Assembly: GCF_001425485.1 (NCBI RefSeq)
Contig: NZ_LMQW01000048.1
Location: 124,001-188,000 of the forward strand
From: Aureimonas sp. Leaf427
Lineage (GTDB): Bacteria > Pseudomonadota > Alphaproteobacteria > Rhizobiales > Rhizobiaceae
DNA length: 64,000 nucleotides
Reading direction: 5' to 3'
In this document: one piece after another, positions 8,464-18,137 of the stretch
Numbering within the stretch: the first letter of the stretch is position 1
Layout of the letters: the number at the start of each line of letters is the position of its first letter
The notes under the pieces: generated by a model
Databases searched by the model: none
The model's input: the letters and a program-made list of their open reading frames with translations, nothing else
What the model was told of the DNA's origin: nothing
Program-made: the position numbers and the translations under genes

Positions 8464-9495
8464 TCAGCCGAAGGTCTCCCGCGCGACGCCCTTCAGGGGC
8501 ACGCGCTTCTGCGCCGCGCCGATCTCGTGGGCGACGCGCGGCATGCCGTAGACGAGCGAGGTGGCCTCGTCCTGCGCCATGGTCTTGGCGCCGGCCTCGC
8601 GCATCTTGAGAAGGCCCTCGGCGCCGTCGCGGCCCATGCCGGTCAGGATGATGCCCGTCATGCGGCCCTCCACCAGCTCGGCCACCGAGCGGAAGAGAAC
8701 GTCCACGGAGGGCTTGTGCCCGTTCACCGGCTCGTCCGTGGTCAGCCGGATGCGCTGGCCGCCCCTGCCGGTCACCATCATGTGCTGCGCGCCCGGCGCG
8801 ATGTAGACGTGGCCGCGTTTCAGGATGTCGCCATTGTGCCCCTCAACGACATGCGCCTTGCAGATCTTGTCGAGCCGCGCGGTGAAGGAGGAGGTGAAGG
8901 TGGCGGGCAGGTGCTGCACGATCAGCGTCGGCGGGCAGTCGGCGGGAAAGTCGGAGAGGACGGTGATCAGCGCCTCCACGCCGCCCGTCGAGGAGCCGAT
9001 GGCGACGAGGTCGGGCCAGTCGGCATGCTGGGCGAAGACGGGCGCGGCGGCGCGCGGTGCGCCGCCGGCCCGCTCGGCCGAGCCGCGGGCCGCGACCAGA
9101 CGGGGCTTGGCCTTTGCCGCTTCCTTGATGAGGTTGGGCAGGTGCTCCAGCGTGTTGCCCTGCATTCCGTTCGGCTTGGAGATGCAGTCGAAGGCCCCCG
9201 TCTCCAGCGCCTGAAGCGTCGCGGAGGCGCCGGGCTGCGTCAGGTTCGAGACCATGATGACGGGCGTCGGCCGGAGCCGCATGATCTTCTCGAGGAATTC
9301 GAGCCCGTTCATGTTCGGCATCTCGATGTCGAGAGTCACGACGTCCGGGTCGAGCTCCTTCATCTTGTCGCGCGCTTCGAGCGGATTGGCGGCTTCGCCG
9401 ACCACCTCGATCTGCGGATCGTGGCTGATCGCGTGCTTCAAGAGGGCGCGCATGGTGCGCGAGTCGTCGACGACGAGAACGCGGACCGGGATCAT
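8464..9495 (-). CDS. cheB: Chemotaxis protein-glutamate methylesterase CheB
   Basis: CheB removes methyl groups from receptor glutamates and can deamidate glutamines; phosphorylation by CheA activates it. The 343-residue protein has an N-terminal receiver (VLVVDDSRTMR, phospho-acceptor Asp56 in TLDIEMPNMNG, KPNG lysine), a linker around residues 135-155 and a C-terminal methylesterase with the triad serine in AIGSSTGG, histidine in IVQHLPATFTSSF and aspartate in TGMGRDGAEG. ATG 9495 overlaps the cheR stop as ATGA (9492-9495), so methyltransferase and methylesterase are coupled. Confidence 0.97.
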   Translation of the reverse strand: MIPVRVLVVDDSRTMRALLKHAISHDPQIEVVGEAANPLEARDKMKELDPDVVTLDIEMPNMNGLEFLEKIMRLRPTPVIMVSNLTQPGASATLQALETGAFDCISKPNGMQGNTLEHLPNLIKEAAKAKPRLVAARGSAERAGGAPRAAAPVFAQHADWPDLVAIGSSTGGVEALITVLSDFPADCPPTLIVQHLPATFTSSFTARLDKICKAHVVEGHNGDILKRGHVYIAPGAQHMMVTGRGGQRIRLTTDEPVNGHKPSVDVLFRSVAELVEGRMTGIILTGMGRDGAEGLLKMREAGAKTMAQDEATSLVYGMPRVAHEIGAAQKRVPLKGVARETFG

Positions 9496-10376
9496 TTCAC
9501 CACGCCATCCAGGCGGCGATAGGCGGTCGTGCCCTCGAAGGAGAGGAACTCGGTCGCCGGTCCCGTCAGACGCTCGGAATGGCCCATGTAGAACCAGCCG
9601 CCGGGCTCCAGGTACCGGCAGAAGCGGTGCCAGATCTTCTCGCGCGTCGGCTGGTCGAAATAGATCGTGACGTTGCGGCAGAAGATCGCCTGGAACGTGC
9701 CCTGCATCGGCCAGTCGCCGATGAGGTTCAGCTCGCGGAAGGAGACGAGGTCGCGCATCGCGTCCGACACCTCGTAGGCATCGCCCGGCACCGGCTTGAA
9801 CCAGCGCTGGCGCAGGGGCTTGGGAACCGCCTCCAGCGTCGCCTCGTCGTAGACGCCGGCCCGCCCGAAGGCGACGACGTTCGGATCGATGTCGGTGGCG
9901 AGGATGCGCACGTCGTGATTGGCCGCCTCCGGCATCATCGAGAGCACGCTCAGCGCGATCGAATAGGGCTCGTGCCCGTTCGAGCAGCCGGCCGACCAGA
10001 TGCGCACCCGGCCGCCGCGCTTGGCGTCGGCCAGATGAGGCGGCAGGAGATCGCTCTTCAGGTGCTCGAAATGATGGTTCTCGCGGAAGAAGTGCGTGAC
10101 GTTGGTCGTCAGCGCCGCGAGCATGCTCATGCGCTCGCTGGCGCCCTCGTTGCCCGCGATGAAGGCGCAGTATTCCTTGAAGCTCGAAAGCCCGAGGGTC
10201 CGCAGGCGCTTGGCGAGGCGCGAGTAGACGAGGTTGCTCTTGGAAGGCGCCAGCAGGATCCCCGAATCCTCGTGGAGGATGCGGGCGATCATCGTGAAGT
10301 CCGCATCCGTCAGGAGGAACTCGCCCGACCCCGTCCTGCCCTCGGGGTCGCGCCGGTCTGCATCGAGCCTCGACAT
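9492..10376 (-). CDS. cheR: Chemotaxis protein methyltransferase CheR
   Basis: CheR transfers methyl groups from S-adenosylmethionine to receptor glutamates. The 294-residue protein shows the all-helical N-terminal domain ending in MLAALTTNVTHFFRE, the SAM-binding motif IWSAGCSNGHEPYS (the usual form has GEEPYS or GQEPYS, so His replaces the first acidic or polar residue), ILATDID and FCRNVTIYFD. The beta-subdomain that docks on receptor tails should lie near residues 170-205; the receptor at 14059 ends in a matching WEEF tail. It lies 68 bp after cheW and overlaps cheB by 4 bp. Confidence 0.96.
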   Translation of the reverse strand: MSRLDADRRDPEGRTGSGEFLLTDADFTMIARILHEDSGILLAPSKSNLVYSRLAKRLRTLGLSSFKEYCAFIAGNEGASERMSMLAALTTNVTHFFRENHHFEHLKSDLLPPHLADAKRGGRVRIWSAGCSNGHEPYSIALSVLSMMPEAANHDVRILATDIDPNVVAFGRAGVYDEATLEAVPKPLRQRWFKPVPGDAYEVSDAMRDLVSFRELNLIGDWPMQGTFQAIFCRNVTIYFDQPTREKIWHRFCRYLEPGGWFYMGHSERLTGPATEFLSFEGTTAYRRLDGVVK

Positions 10377-10444
10377 TTGCGTTCATGCCTTCCAGTTGCG
10401 TGCCGGAAGGACGGCTCTTGGTCCGTCCTTGCAGAGGTCGAGCG

Positions 10445-10918
10445 TCAGGCCGCCATTTCGCTTGGCGGCAGGACGCTGTCGACCGCGATCATCGAGATCA
10501 TGCGGCCCTCGAAGGCCATCACGCCGCGCACGAAGGTGCGGGCGAGTTCCGAGGCGATGTCGGGCGTCGCCTGGAGAAGATCGTCGCTGACCGTGAGGAT
10601 GTCGGACACCGCATCGACGAGCAGGCCGACCATCTGGCGGTCGACGCGCACGACGATGACGACCGAGCGAGCCGTCGGCTCGGTCGGGCGGAAGCCGAGG
10701 CGCGCCGCGAGGTCGACGATCGGAAGGACCGTGCCGCGCAGGTTGATGACGCCGACGACGAAGTTCGGGGCGTGGGGCAGGGGGGTCGCCGCCGCGAAGC
10801 CGCGGATTTCGCGGACCGAGATGATGTCGACGCAGAACTCCTGCTCGCCGATCCGGAAGGCGATCAGTTCGCGCAATCCGACCTTTTCGTTGTGATCGTA
10901 GTCTGCCATGGCCGTCAC
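10445..10918 (-). CDS. cheW: Chemotaxis coupling protein CheW
   Basis: CheW bridges receptors to CheA in the signalling array. The 157-residue protein is a single CheW fold; [36 protein letters not shown] and VDAVSDIL are the standard blocks. Its ATG overlaps the cheA stop by 4 bp (ATGA, 10915-10918). A C-terminal extension ([20 protein letters not shown]) is the normal last strand plus a short tail. Confidence 0.96.
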   Translation of the reverse strand: MTAMADYDHNEKVGLRELIAFRIGEQEFCVDIISVREIRGFAAATPLPHAPNFVVGVINLRGTVLPIVDLAARLGFRPTEPTARSVVIVVRVDRQMVGLLVDAVSDILTVSDDLLQATPDIASELARTFVRGVMAFEGRMISMIAVDSVLPPSEMAA

Positions 10919-13197
10919 TCCGCTGCCTGTAGGCCGTTGCCGAAGAAATTCTGTTCAAATCGCGAGGTCGCAGCGACCGCGTCGACGTCGAGGATCAGTG
11001 CGACGCGACCGTCGCCCATGATGGTGGCGGCGGCGACGCCGGGAACGCGGCCGTAATTCGATTCGAGGCTCTTGATGACGACCTGGCGCTGGCCCTGGAT
11101 GCCGTCGACGAGAAGCGCGGAGCGGCTGCCGTTCTCGGCCTCGACCAGGATCGCGACGCCCTGGATCGCGTCGGTCGGCTGGTGCCGGTAGCCGAGCTGC
11201 TGGGCGACGTCGATCAGCGGCAGGAAGGCGTCGCGCACCGCGATGAGGCGCTGGTCGGAGCCGAAGCCGCGCACCTCGGAAGGCTTGGGCTTCAGCGTCT
11301 CGATGATGGCGGTCAAAGGCACGACGAGCGTCTGGCTGCCCGCCGAGACGATCATGCCGTCGAGGACGGCGAGCGTCAGCGGCAGGCTCATGGTGAACAT
11401 GGAACCTTCGCCGGGCTTGGAGGCGATCGACACGCGGCCGCCCAACGCCTGGATGGAGCGCTTCACGACGTCCATGCCGACGCCGCGGCCCGAAAGCTCG
11501 GAGACCTCCGTCTTGGTCGAGAAGCCCGGCAGGAAGATGAGGTTGTCCGTCTCCTCGTCGGTGAGGGCGGCATCGGGCGGGATCAGGCCCTTCTTGATGG
11601 CGATCTCGCGAACGACCGGGCGGTTGATGCCGGCGCCGTCGTCGGAGATCTCGATGACGATGCGGCCCGAGCGGTGCATGGCGGCGACGCGCACGGTGCC
11701 CTCTTCCGGCTTGCCGGCGGCCAGACGCTTCTCCGGCGATTCGACGCCATGGTCGATCGCGTTGCGGATCATGTGCGTCAGCGGATCGGACAGGCGCTCG
11801 ATGACGGTCTTGTCGACCTCGGTGCCTTCGCCTTCCGTGACGAGCTTGACGCTCTTCTTCGTGGCGTCGGCGACCTCGCGGACGAGGCGCGGCAGGCGCT
11901 GGAAGACCGACTTCACCGGCTGGGCGCGGATCGCCATGACCGAGTCCTGGATCTCGCGCGTCAGCTGCTCCAGCTCGTCGAGGCCGACGGCGACGTCGGA
12001 GGCGTGCGCGAGGCCCGCCTGCGTCACGCGCTGGGACAGCATGACCTGATGGATGACGAGTTCGCCCACGAGATCGATCAGGCGGTCGACGCGTTCGAGA
12101 TCGACGCGGATCGTGGCGCCGGCCTGCGTGGTGGCTTCGCCGTTGGCGGCGGCGGGCGCGGCGGCGGCGGGGGCCGGGGCGGCCTTGGCGGGTGCGGCCT
12201 TCGCCGGCGCGGGCTTCGGCTCGGCGGCGGCGACGGGAGCCGCGGCGGGAGCGGGGGCCGCCTTCGCCTTGGCCGCCGGCTTCTCCTCGACCTTGGCGGG
12301 CTCGGCGGCCGCGTCGTCGGCGGCCTGCATGCGGGCGAGGAGGGCGGCGATCTCGGGATCGATGCCGTCGTTCTCTTCGTCCGTCGCGAAGACGCGCTCG
12401 ATGATGACCTCGGCCTCGTAGGAGGCGAACTCGAAGATCTCCTGGAGCTCGGCCTCGTCGCGGTCGGTCGTCAGGTCGATCGTCCAGGCGAGGAAGGCGC
12501 CCTCCGGGTCGCAGTCAGGCAGGAGAGGCGTGTCGCTCGTGTCGCAGGTGACGCGGCCGAAGCCGAGCGCCAGGACCTCGCGGATGAGCCGCGCGGTCTC
12601 GTTCGCCTTGGCGTACATTTCCGGGCGCGGCTTGAAGGTGATGCGGAACTTGGAGCTGGAATCGGCCAGAACGTCGTCGAACTCGACGGCGACCGGCACG
12701 AAGTCGAGCCCGTCCATGCCGTCGCCTTCCGACATCGGGAATAGCGGCTCGTCCTCGGCCTCTTCGGCCTCGGGCTCGGCTTCCGCCACGACCTCGACCG
12801 CCGAGAGCGGCTTGCCCTCGACGAGCTCCTTCAGTTCGCCGACGAGCGTGCGGGTGCGCACCGCATCGACCGAACCGCCGTCGCGGGCGACGGTGATGAG
12901 GTCCGCCAGAACGTCGGCGGCGCGCAGGAGCACCCGCAGAACCTCGGGCGTGGGCTCCATCCGGTCCGAGCGGACCTCGTCGAGCGTCGTCTCGAAGATG
13001 TGGGCGAAGTGGACGAGGTCGTTGAGGTTGAACGCGCCGGCGCCGCCCTTCACCGAGTGGACGGCGCGGAAGACGGCGTTCACCGTATCGGAGTCGGCGG
13101 CCCCGCTCTCCATGGCGAGAAGGCCGGATTCGAGCTCCGCAAGCTGCTCGACGCATTCCTCGAAGAATGTCGCCCGGATTTCCGCCATCGCGTCCAT
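10915..13197 (-). CDS. cheA: Chemotaxis histidine kinase CheA
   Basis: CheA autophosphorylates and passes phosphate to CheY1, CheY2 and CheB. The 760-residue protein has P1 (residues 1 to about 110; phospho-site His47 in [14 protein letters not shown]), a P2-like CheY/CheB-binding region (about 180-270), a long Ala/Pro/Lys linker (about 290-360), P3 dimerisation helices (about 365-430, [20 protein letters not shown]), P4 kinase (about 430-610, with [25 protein letters not shown] and [10 protein letters not shown]) and P5, the CheW-like domain, to the end. It begins 175 bp after cheY1, a gap containing a hairpin, and overlaps cheW by 4 bp. Confidence 0.98.
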   Translation of the reverse strand: MDAMAEIRATFFEECVEQLAELESGLLAMESGAADSDTVNAVFRAVHSVKGGAGAFNLNDLVHFAHIFETTLDEVRSDRMEPTPEVLRVLLRAADVLADLITVARDGGSVDAVRTRTLVGELKELVEGKPLSAVEVVAEAEPEAEEAEDEPLFPMSEGDGMDGLDFVPVAVEFDDVLADSSSKFRITFKPRPEMYAKANETARLIREVLALGFGRVTCDTSDTPLLPDCDPEGAFLAWTIDLTTDRDEAELQEIFEFASYEAEVIIERVFATDEENDGIDPEIAALLARMQAADDAAAEPAKVEEKPAAKAKAAPAPAAAPVAAAEPKPAPAKAAPAKAAPAPAAAAPAAANGEATTQAGATIRVDLERVDRLIDLVGELVIHQVMLSQRVTQAGLAHASDVAVGLDELEQLTREIQDSVMAIRAQPVKSVFQRLPRLVREVADATKKSVKLVTEGEGTEVDKTVIERLSDPLTHMIRNAIDHGVESPEKRLAAGKPEEGTVRVAAMHRSGRIVIEISDDGAGINRPVVREIAIKKGLIPPDAALTDEETDNLIFLPGFSTKTEVSELSGRGVGMDVVKRSIQALGGRVSIASKPGEGSMFTMSLPLTLAVLDGMIVSAGSQTLVVPLTAIIETLKPKPSEVRGFGSDQRLIAVRDAFLPLIDVAQQLGYRHQPTDAIQGVAILVEAENGSRSALLVDGIQGQRQVVIKSLESNYGRVPGVAAATIMGDGRVALILDVDAVAATSRFEQNFFGNGLQAAE

Positions 13198-13340
13198 AGA
13201 AGTCTCCTCGGGTGCCCGGGCCGTGCCGGACTTTGCTCATCGGACCTGGTCCCAACTCGTCCTTCTGGACGATCAGGCAGGATCGAGGCTTGTCGCCTCG
13301 CAGGTCGCCGCACGCGTTCGCGCGGAGACCGAAGCTGCGT

Positions 13341-13362
13341 CCGCCCGCATGCCAGCGGGCGG
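13341..13362 (-). terminator. Intercistronic hairpin after cheY1
   Basis: CCGCCCGC (13341-13348) and GCGGGCGG (13355-13362) form an 8-bp GC stem with a 6-base loop, starting 11 bp past the cheY1 stop. There is no U tract, so it could be a partial terminator, a processing site or an RNA-stability element that raises cheY1 levels relative to cheA. Confidence 0.4.
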
Positions 13363-13372
13363 GAAGGGGACG

Positions 13373-13741
13373 TCAGGCGGCGACGCGCTTGATGGCGTCG
13401 ACGAGCTTGACCGGATCGAAGGGCTTCACGATCCAGCCGGTGGCGCCGGCGCGGCGTGCGCGGGCCTTCTTCTCCGCGTCGCTCTCGGTGGTGAGAACGA
13501 GGATCGGAATGGCGCGGAAGGACTGGTCCGAGCGGACTTCCTCGATGAACTGCAGGCCGTCCATGCGGGGCATGTTGACGTCGGTGATGATGACGTCGGG
13601 ATAGTCCATGCCCTGAAGGACTTCGATCCCGTGGACGCCGTCCTCGGCCTGAACGACGTTGAAGCCCGAGGCCTCCAGCGCGCGGCGCAGCATTTCGCGC
13701 ATGGTGCGGGAGTCGTCGACCGTGAGAATGGTCTTGCTCAT
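13373..13741 (-). CDS. cheY1: Chemotaxis response regulator CheY1
   Basis: A 122-residue receiver: Asp9 and Asp10 (ILTVDDS), phospho-acceptor Asp54 (IITDVNMPRMDG), Thr in LVLTTES and Lys in WIVKPFDP. In two-CheY alphaproteobacteria the CheY upstream of cheA works as a phosphate sink with CheS and CheA; I assign it by order. ATG 13741 overlaps the stop of the STAS gene (ATGA, 13738-13741), tying the two together, as expected if the STAS protein acts with this CheY. Confidence 0.93.
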   Translation of the reverse strand: MSKTILTVDDSRTMREMLRRALEASGFNVVQAEDGVHGIEVLQGMDYPDVIITDVNMPRMDGLQFIEEVRSDQSFRAIPILVLTTESDAEKKARARRAGATGWIVKPFDPVKLVDAIKRVAA

Positions 13742-14058
13742 CGAGTGATCTCCTTGTCGATCAGGCTGTCGACGGTCAGCCCGAGAAGCTGCAATCCGTC
13801 TTGGAACCCTTGGCTGGGCTTTGCGATTTCGAGCGCCGTCATGTCGCTCTTCCAGGTCACGACCGCGGACAGAAGGACCTGCAGGCACTGGCCGCCGATG
13901 CGCTCGACGCTGGAGGCGTCGAGTACGATCGGGGCGCCGCGGGCGGCCATCAGGCTCTCGTGGAGCGGGGCCGCTGCGGGGTAGTCGAGGTGGCGGGGGA
14001 GTTCGAGGGTCGCCCCGGCTATGGGGGCCGGCTTGGCGGCCGTCTTTGGCTTGCGCAT
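13738..14058 (-). CDS. cheS: STAS-domain protein of the che operon, CheS-like
   Basis: A 106-residue protein whose residues about 14-100 form a STAS fold (sulfate transporter / anti-sigma antagonist): LELPRHLDYPAAAPLHESLMAARGAPIVLDASSVERIGG in pieces, then a helix after QCLQVLLSAV. The usual phospho-serine position of anti-sigma antagonists (DSS or DLS near VERIGG) is occupied by Ala-Ser-Ser-Val, so regulation by serine phosphorylation is unsure. S. meliloti has a small protein, CheS, encoded at this position; it binds CheA and speeds CheY1 dephosphorylation. The name is given by synteny, not by clear sequence identity. It abuts the receptor gene end to end and overlaps cheY1 by 4 bp. Confidence 0.65.
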   Translation of the reverse strand: MRKPKTAAKPAPIAGATLELPRHLDYPAAAPLHESLMAARGAPIVLDASSVERIGGQCLQVLLSAVVTWKSDMTALEIAKPSQGFQDGLQLLGLTVDSLIDKEITR

Positions 14059-15981
14059 TTAGAACTCTTCCCAATCATCGGCGTTGCTGGTGGGGGCGGG
14101 AGCGGCACCGCTGCGGCCGACCGCGCGCATCTGCGCCACGGGTTTGGACGGAGCGGGAGCGGGGCGGCGGATGGGCCGGACGGCGGCCGGGGCGGCCGCG
14201 CGGACGCGGAAGCCGTCGGTCAGCGCGGCAAGGGCTTCGGTCTCGCTGGCCAGATGCTGGGCCGCCGCGGTCGTTTCCTCGACCATCGCGGCGTTCTGCT
14301 GCGTGACCTTGTCCATGTTGTCGGCGGCGGCGGAGACTTCCTTGAGGCTCAGCGCCTGGGCTCTCGCGCTCTGGGCGATGTCGGAGACGACCTGGCTCAT
14401 CTTGCCGACCTGCTCGACGATCTCGTCCAGCGAGTGGCCGGATGCGGTGACGAGTTCGACGCCGTCCGCGACCTGCGCCGTGGAGGCGGCGATCAGCGTC
14501 TTGATCTCCTTGGCGGCGTCGGCCGAGCGCTGGGCGAGGCCGCGCACTTCCTGGGCGACCACGGCGAAACCGCGTCCCGCCTCGCCGGCCCTGGCCGCCT
14601 CGACGCCGGCGTTGAGCGCGAGGAGGTTCGTCTGGAAGGCGATCTCGTCGATGACGCCGATGATCCGGCCGATCTTCTCGGACGATTCTTCGATGGCGCT
14701 CATCGCCGCGACGGCGCGGCCGACGATCTCGTTGCCCTTCAGCGCGTCGCTCTGCGCCTGGGCGGCGGCGGCCTGGGCGCGGTTCGCCCCGTCCGCGGTC
14801 TCGCCGATGCCGCGCGTCACGTCGGAAAGGGCCGCGACGGTCTCTTCCAGGCTCGCGGCCTGCTGCTCGGTGCGCTGCGACAGATCGTTCGAGGCGACGG
14901 TGATCTCGCCGAGGCCGGTGCGGATCGCGCCGACCGACTGCACGACGGCCCCGAACGCATCCTCGAGCTTGGCGACGCTCGTGTTGAAGAGCTCGCGCAT
15001 CGCCTCGTAGTCGGAGGAGAAGGGCTTGTTCAGCCGCGCGCCGAGATCGCCGTCCGAGAGCTTGGCGAAACCTTCCCCGACCTCCTGCATGAAGAAGGCA
15101 TGGGCGACCGCATAGCCCTCGCTCATGGCCGCGTCGCTTGCCTGGCGCTCCTTTTCGGCGCGGCCGGAGGCAAGCGCGTCCGCCTCGAGAACCTGATGCT
15201 CGCGCGACACCGCCTTCAGCCGGTCGAGCGCGGCGGCCATCTGGCCGATCTCGTCCTTGCGGCCGAGCCCGGCGACGGCGATCGACGCATCGCCTCGGGC
15301 GAGCTTCTCCATGCCGTCGCAGAGGCCGGAGATCGGCCGGGCGAGGGTGCGCGTCAGGAGGATGGCGAGCCCGATGGAAAGGAGAAGAAGCGCGACCGTT
15401 CCGCCGACGAAGGTCCAGCTGGCTTGCGAGAAGGCGGCGTCCTGGGCCGCGACGTTCTCGGCGATGGCCGTCGTCTCCGCGTCGCGCCAGCCGTCCAGCG
15501 TCTCCTCGATCGGATCGATCAGCGCGGAGGCGGCGTCCGAGGTGATGAGCGCGGACGCCTCGCCGAGCGTTTCCGGCGAGCGGGCGAGCATCATGGCCTT
15601 CGCCGCGATCTCGCTCTGCCAGGCCGCGCTGTTCTTCGTGATGAGATCCAGCTTGGCGCTGAGATCGCCCATGATGCTGCCGATCCCGCGGATCGTCTCG
15701 ATCTGCTTGGCGAAGCTGTCGGCATGGCGCTTCACGCGGCCGGAATAGTAGTCGTCGCGGGTGATGAGGAAGCCGCGGAGCGAATTCTCCTGCCGCGACA
15801 TCGCGGCGCGCGCCTCGATCGTCGCGGTGATGACCGCGTTGTGCAGCGCGGTTGCCTGCTGCGCCGTCTCGATACGGTCCATGTAACCGCGCACGACGAG
15901 GCCCATCATGGCTGCGCCGAGCACGATGGCGGCGAAGGCAAGAGCGATCTTCTGTCGGATGCGAAGGTCGGAGAAGCGCAT
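14059..15981 (-). CDS. Methyl-accepting chemotaxis protein with C-terminal docking tail
   Basis: First gene of the che operon, 640 residues. A TM helix (about residues 10-32) is followed by a helical periplasmic sensor region resembling CHASE3 (about 35-185), a second TM helix ([17 protein letters not shown]), a HAMP domain ([11 protein letters not shown] onward), a further helical spacer and the signalling hairpin with its tip [22 protein letters not shown] split as usual. The last residues, NADDWEEF, form the xWEEF-type pentapeptide by which CheR and CheB are tethered; a Pro/Ala-rich linker precedes it. S. meliloti has the soluble receptor IcpA at this place, so a membrane receptor is a difference. 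ATG 15981 is chosen because the first TM begins there. Confidence 0.92.
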   Translation of the reverse strand: MRFSDLRIRQKIALAFAAIVLGAAMMGLVVRGYMDRIETAQQATALHNAVITATIEARAAMSRQENSLRGFLITRDDYYSGRVKRHADSFAKQIETIRGIGSIMGDLSAKLDLITKNSAAWQSEIAAKAMMLARSPETLGEASALITSDAASALIDPIEETLDGWRDAETTAIAENVAAQDAAFSQASWTFVGGTVALLLLSIGLAILLTRTLARPISGLCDGMEKLARGDASIAVAGLGRKDEIGQMAAALDRLKAVSREHQVLEADALASGRAEKERQASDAAMSEGYAVAHAFFMQEVGEGFAKLSDGDLGARLNKPFSSDYEAMRELFNTSVAKLEDAFGAVVQSVGAIRTGLGEITVASNDLSQRTEQQAASLEETVAALSDVTRGIGETADGANRAQAAAAQAQSDALKGNEIVGRAVAAMSAIEESSEKIGRIIGVIDEIAFQTNLLALNAGVEAARAGEAGRGFAVVAQEVRGLAQRSADAAKEIKTLIAASTAQVADGVELVTASGHSLDEIVEQVGKMSQVVSDIAQSARAQALSLKEVSAAADNMDKVTQQNAAMVEETTAAAQHLASETEALAALTDGFRVRAAAPAAVRPIRRPAPAPSKPVAQMRAVGRSGAAPAPTSNADDWEEF

Positions 15982-16253
15982 GACGTTTCTTTGAGAAGAG
16001 GATGAGGCCCGTCTGCGTGCGCCGACATTCGGATGCCCGTCGGGGCAACGTTGTGGTGCGTCCGTTTCGTTGGGTCTGCGAGAACTCAACGTAGAGCCGA
16101 ACTCCTAAACCTTGGTTACTCAAAGTCCCAAGATCGCCAAAGCATTGCAGGCCTGCCCCTTCGAGACGCCGCCGCAGTCTTGGTTCGGTCTTTCCCAAGA
16201 ATTTATTGATGACTTGTTCATAAGGTGCGCGGCGCGAACGGAGACTGTTTTCC

Positions 16254-17609
16254 ATGTCGATTTCCTCGTCCGGCCACCCGGCCTCCCGACGTCTGACCGG
16301 ATGGGGACGGACCGCGCACGCGACGACGGCGGTCTTCGAGCCGCAAGGGGCCGAGGCCGTCGCGGCGCGCCTTGCGGCGGAGGCGGGCGCGCGCGGCCTC
16401 ATCGCCTTCGGCGCGGGCCGCAGCTACGGCGACGTCGCGCTGAACGACGGCGGCGAAACGCTCCTTTCCGCCGGGCTCGACGCGATGGCGCCGCTCGGGT
16501 CCGACGGCCTTCTCGTCTGCGGTCCCGGCGTCACGTTTCGCCAGGTGATCGAAACCCATCTCGCCGACGGCTGGGCCATGCCGGTCTCGCCGGGCACCGC
16601 CTTCGCAACCGTCGCAGGCGCCATCGCCAACGACGTCCACGGCAAGAACCACGACCGGGCGGGAAGCTTCGGCGATCATGTCGAGTGGATGTCCCTCGCG
16701 CTGCCGGGCGGACGCATCGCCCGCATCTCGCCGAGCGAGGAGCCCGATCTCTTCCGCGCCACGATCGGCGGCCTCGGCCTGACCGGCATCATCGTGGAGG
16801 CCGCGATCCGGCTGAAGCGGGTGGCGTCGAGCGACGTCGTGATGCGCGAGGACAGGGCGGGCGACATCTCCGCTTTGATGGCGGGCCTCCGCGAAGGGCG
16901 CGAGCGCGCGACCTACACCGTCGCCTGGATCGACGCGGTCGCGCGGGGCCGGCATCTCGGGCGCGGCATTCTGCAGACGGCGGAGACCGCGCCGTCGGGC
17001 CTTCGCGCGCCGGCGACCTCGAAGGCGCGGCGGCTGCCGGTCGATCTGCCGGCCATCGCGCTCAATCACCTGAGCATCGGCCTCTTCAACGAACTCTACT
17101 ATCGCCGCGTGCCATCGGCCGGGCGCGAGCGCCTGACGCCGCTGACGAGCTTTCTCTATCCGCTCGACGCGCTGCTCGACTGGAATCGGATGTACGGCCG
17201 GCGCGGCTTCTACCAGTTCCAGTGCGTCCTGCCGGAGGAGGCGTCGGACATCGGCATTCCGAAGCTCCTGGAGGCCATCGCGGCGGATGGGTCCGGCTCG
17301 TTCCTGGCGGTCCTGAAGACGCTCGGCGGAGAGGGGCGGGGGCTCCTCTCCTTCCCCTTGCGGGGCTTCACCCTCGCTCTCGACTTTCCCGCCCGGCGCG
17401 GCACGCCCGATCTCATGCGCCGGCTGGAGCGCCTGACGCTCGACCATGGCGGCCGCATCTATCTGGCCAAGGACGCCTGCCTCTCGCCGCAGGGTTTCCG
17501 CCGCATGTATCCCGGGCATCCGCGATTTCGCGAGATCGTCGAGGCGGTCGATCCGAAGGGCGTCTTCGCGTCCGACCTCTCGCGGCGCCTGCGCCTGCGC
17601 GAGGCCTGA
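16254..17609 (+). CDS. DprE1-like FAD-binding oxidase
   Basis: A 451-residue FAD-linked oxidase of the vanillyl-alcohol-oxidase fold. The first half has GAGRSYGDVALN (residues 53-64), and the FAD-binding block with PVSPGTAFATVAGAI, NDVHGKNHDRAGSFGDHVEW and IGGLGLTGIIVEA. That block is strikingly like mycobacterial DprE1, the decaprenyl-phosphoryl-ribose 2'-oxidase of arabinan synthesis (461 residues). The C-terminal half has YPLDALLDWNRMYGRRGFYQFQCVLP and KDACLSPQGFRRMYPG. The epimerase partner DprE2 and any arabinosyltransferase are absent from the window, so the substrate is open. An AT-richer patch at 16190-16225 upstream may be its promoter. Confidence 0.85.
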   Translation: MSISSSGHPASRRLTGWGRTAHATTAVFEPQGAEAVAARLAAEAGARGLIAFGAGRSYGDVALNDGGETLLSAGLDAMAPLGSDGLLVCGPGVTFRQVIETHLADGWAMPVSPGTAFATVAGAIANDVHGKNHDRAGSFGDHVEWMSLALPGGRIARISPSEEPDLFRATIGGLGLTGIIVEAAIRLKRVASSDVVMREDRAGDISALMAGLREGRERATYTVAWIDAVARGRHLGRGILQTAETAPSGLRAPATSKARRLPVDLPAIALNHLSIGLFNELYYRRVPSAGRERLTPLTSFLYPLDALLDWNRMYGRRGFYQFQCVLPEEASDIGIPKLLEAIAADGSGSFLAVLKTLGGEGRGLLSFPLRGFTLALDFPARRGTPDLMRRLERLTLDHGGRIYLAKDACLSPQGFRRMYPGHPRFREIVEAVDPKGVFASDLSRRLRLREA

Positions 17610-17630
17610 CGCCGCAAGGATCGTCTCGCG

Positions 17631-17966
17631 TCAGCCCTTGGACTTGCCCTTGCGGGCCGGCTTCTTCTTGTCCACCGCCAGCGGCAGCTGGTCGGCGACG
17701 CTCTTCTCGCGGTCGCGGCTGGGTCCGCCGGAATCCTCGCCGACATCGGTGAGGCCGGGCACGTCGCCTTGGTTCTCCGCCATGAATTCGGGCTCGGCCA
17801 CCTCTTCGAGGGTCTCCTCCACCGGTTTCAGCGTGGAGCCGAAACTGTCCTCCAGCGCCACGATCTCGCGCGCGGAGGCCCAGTGAGTGGCCGAACGCCC
17901 CTCCGGCCGGCCCTCGTGCTCCCAGAGTTCGTGGGCCTTGCGGCGGATTCTCTCGTCGTCGTCCAT
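17631..17966 (-). CDS. DUF2934 protein
   Basis: A 111-residue, highly charged, soluble protein. The N-terminal 35 residues match DUF2934: DERIRRKAHELWEHEGRPEG followed by a Trp-containing amphipathic helix (THWASAREIV). The rest is acidic and probably disordered, ending in a lysine-rich tail (KKKPARKGKSKG). The function of DUF2934 is not known. A possible stress promoter lies just upstream (17989-18014). It is convergent with the FAD oxidase, 21 bp apart. Confidence 0.8.
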   Translation of the reverse strand: MDDDERIRRKAHELWEHEGRPEGRSATHWASAREIVALEDSFGSTLKPVEETLEEVAEPEFMAENQGDVPGLTDVGEDSGGPSRDREKSVADQLPLAVDKKKPARKGKSKG

Positions 17967-17988
17967 GGTCGTCTCCCTTCGCCTTCAC

Positions 17989-18014
17989 AATGGCCGGCTT
18001 CGCCGCAGGGTTCC
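17989..18014 (-). promoter_or_regulatory. Weak EcfG-like promoter for the DUF2934 gene
   Basis: On the minus strand GGAAC (18014-18010) is followed after 17 bases by CATT (17992-17989), one mismatch from the CGTT of the general-stress consensus. The start codon at 17966 is at the right distance for a short leader. The evidence is thin because of the -10 mismatch. Confidence 0.3.
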
Positions 18015-18137
18015 AGACGCCGCCCATCCCGACCGAAGAGGGCGCCGCCGCCGAGCGGGCGCTCGGGGGAGTATTCAATGAACGTTAAGGCCTGCCGGGT
18101 AGATATCGCCCGTCTCGCTTACGTCCTGGAGCCTGTC

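Noticed and set aside
11182-12744. Long plus-strand open frame opposite cheA
   Set aside because: Antisense shadow: its Asp/Gly/Arg-rich repeats mirror the Ala/Pro linker of CheA and codon use shows the coding strand is minus.
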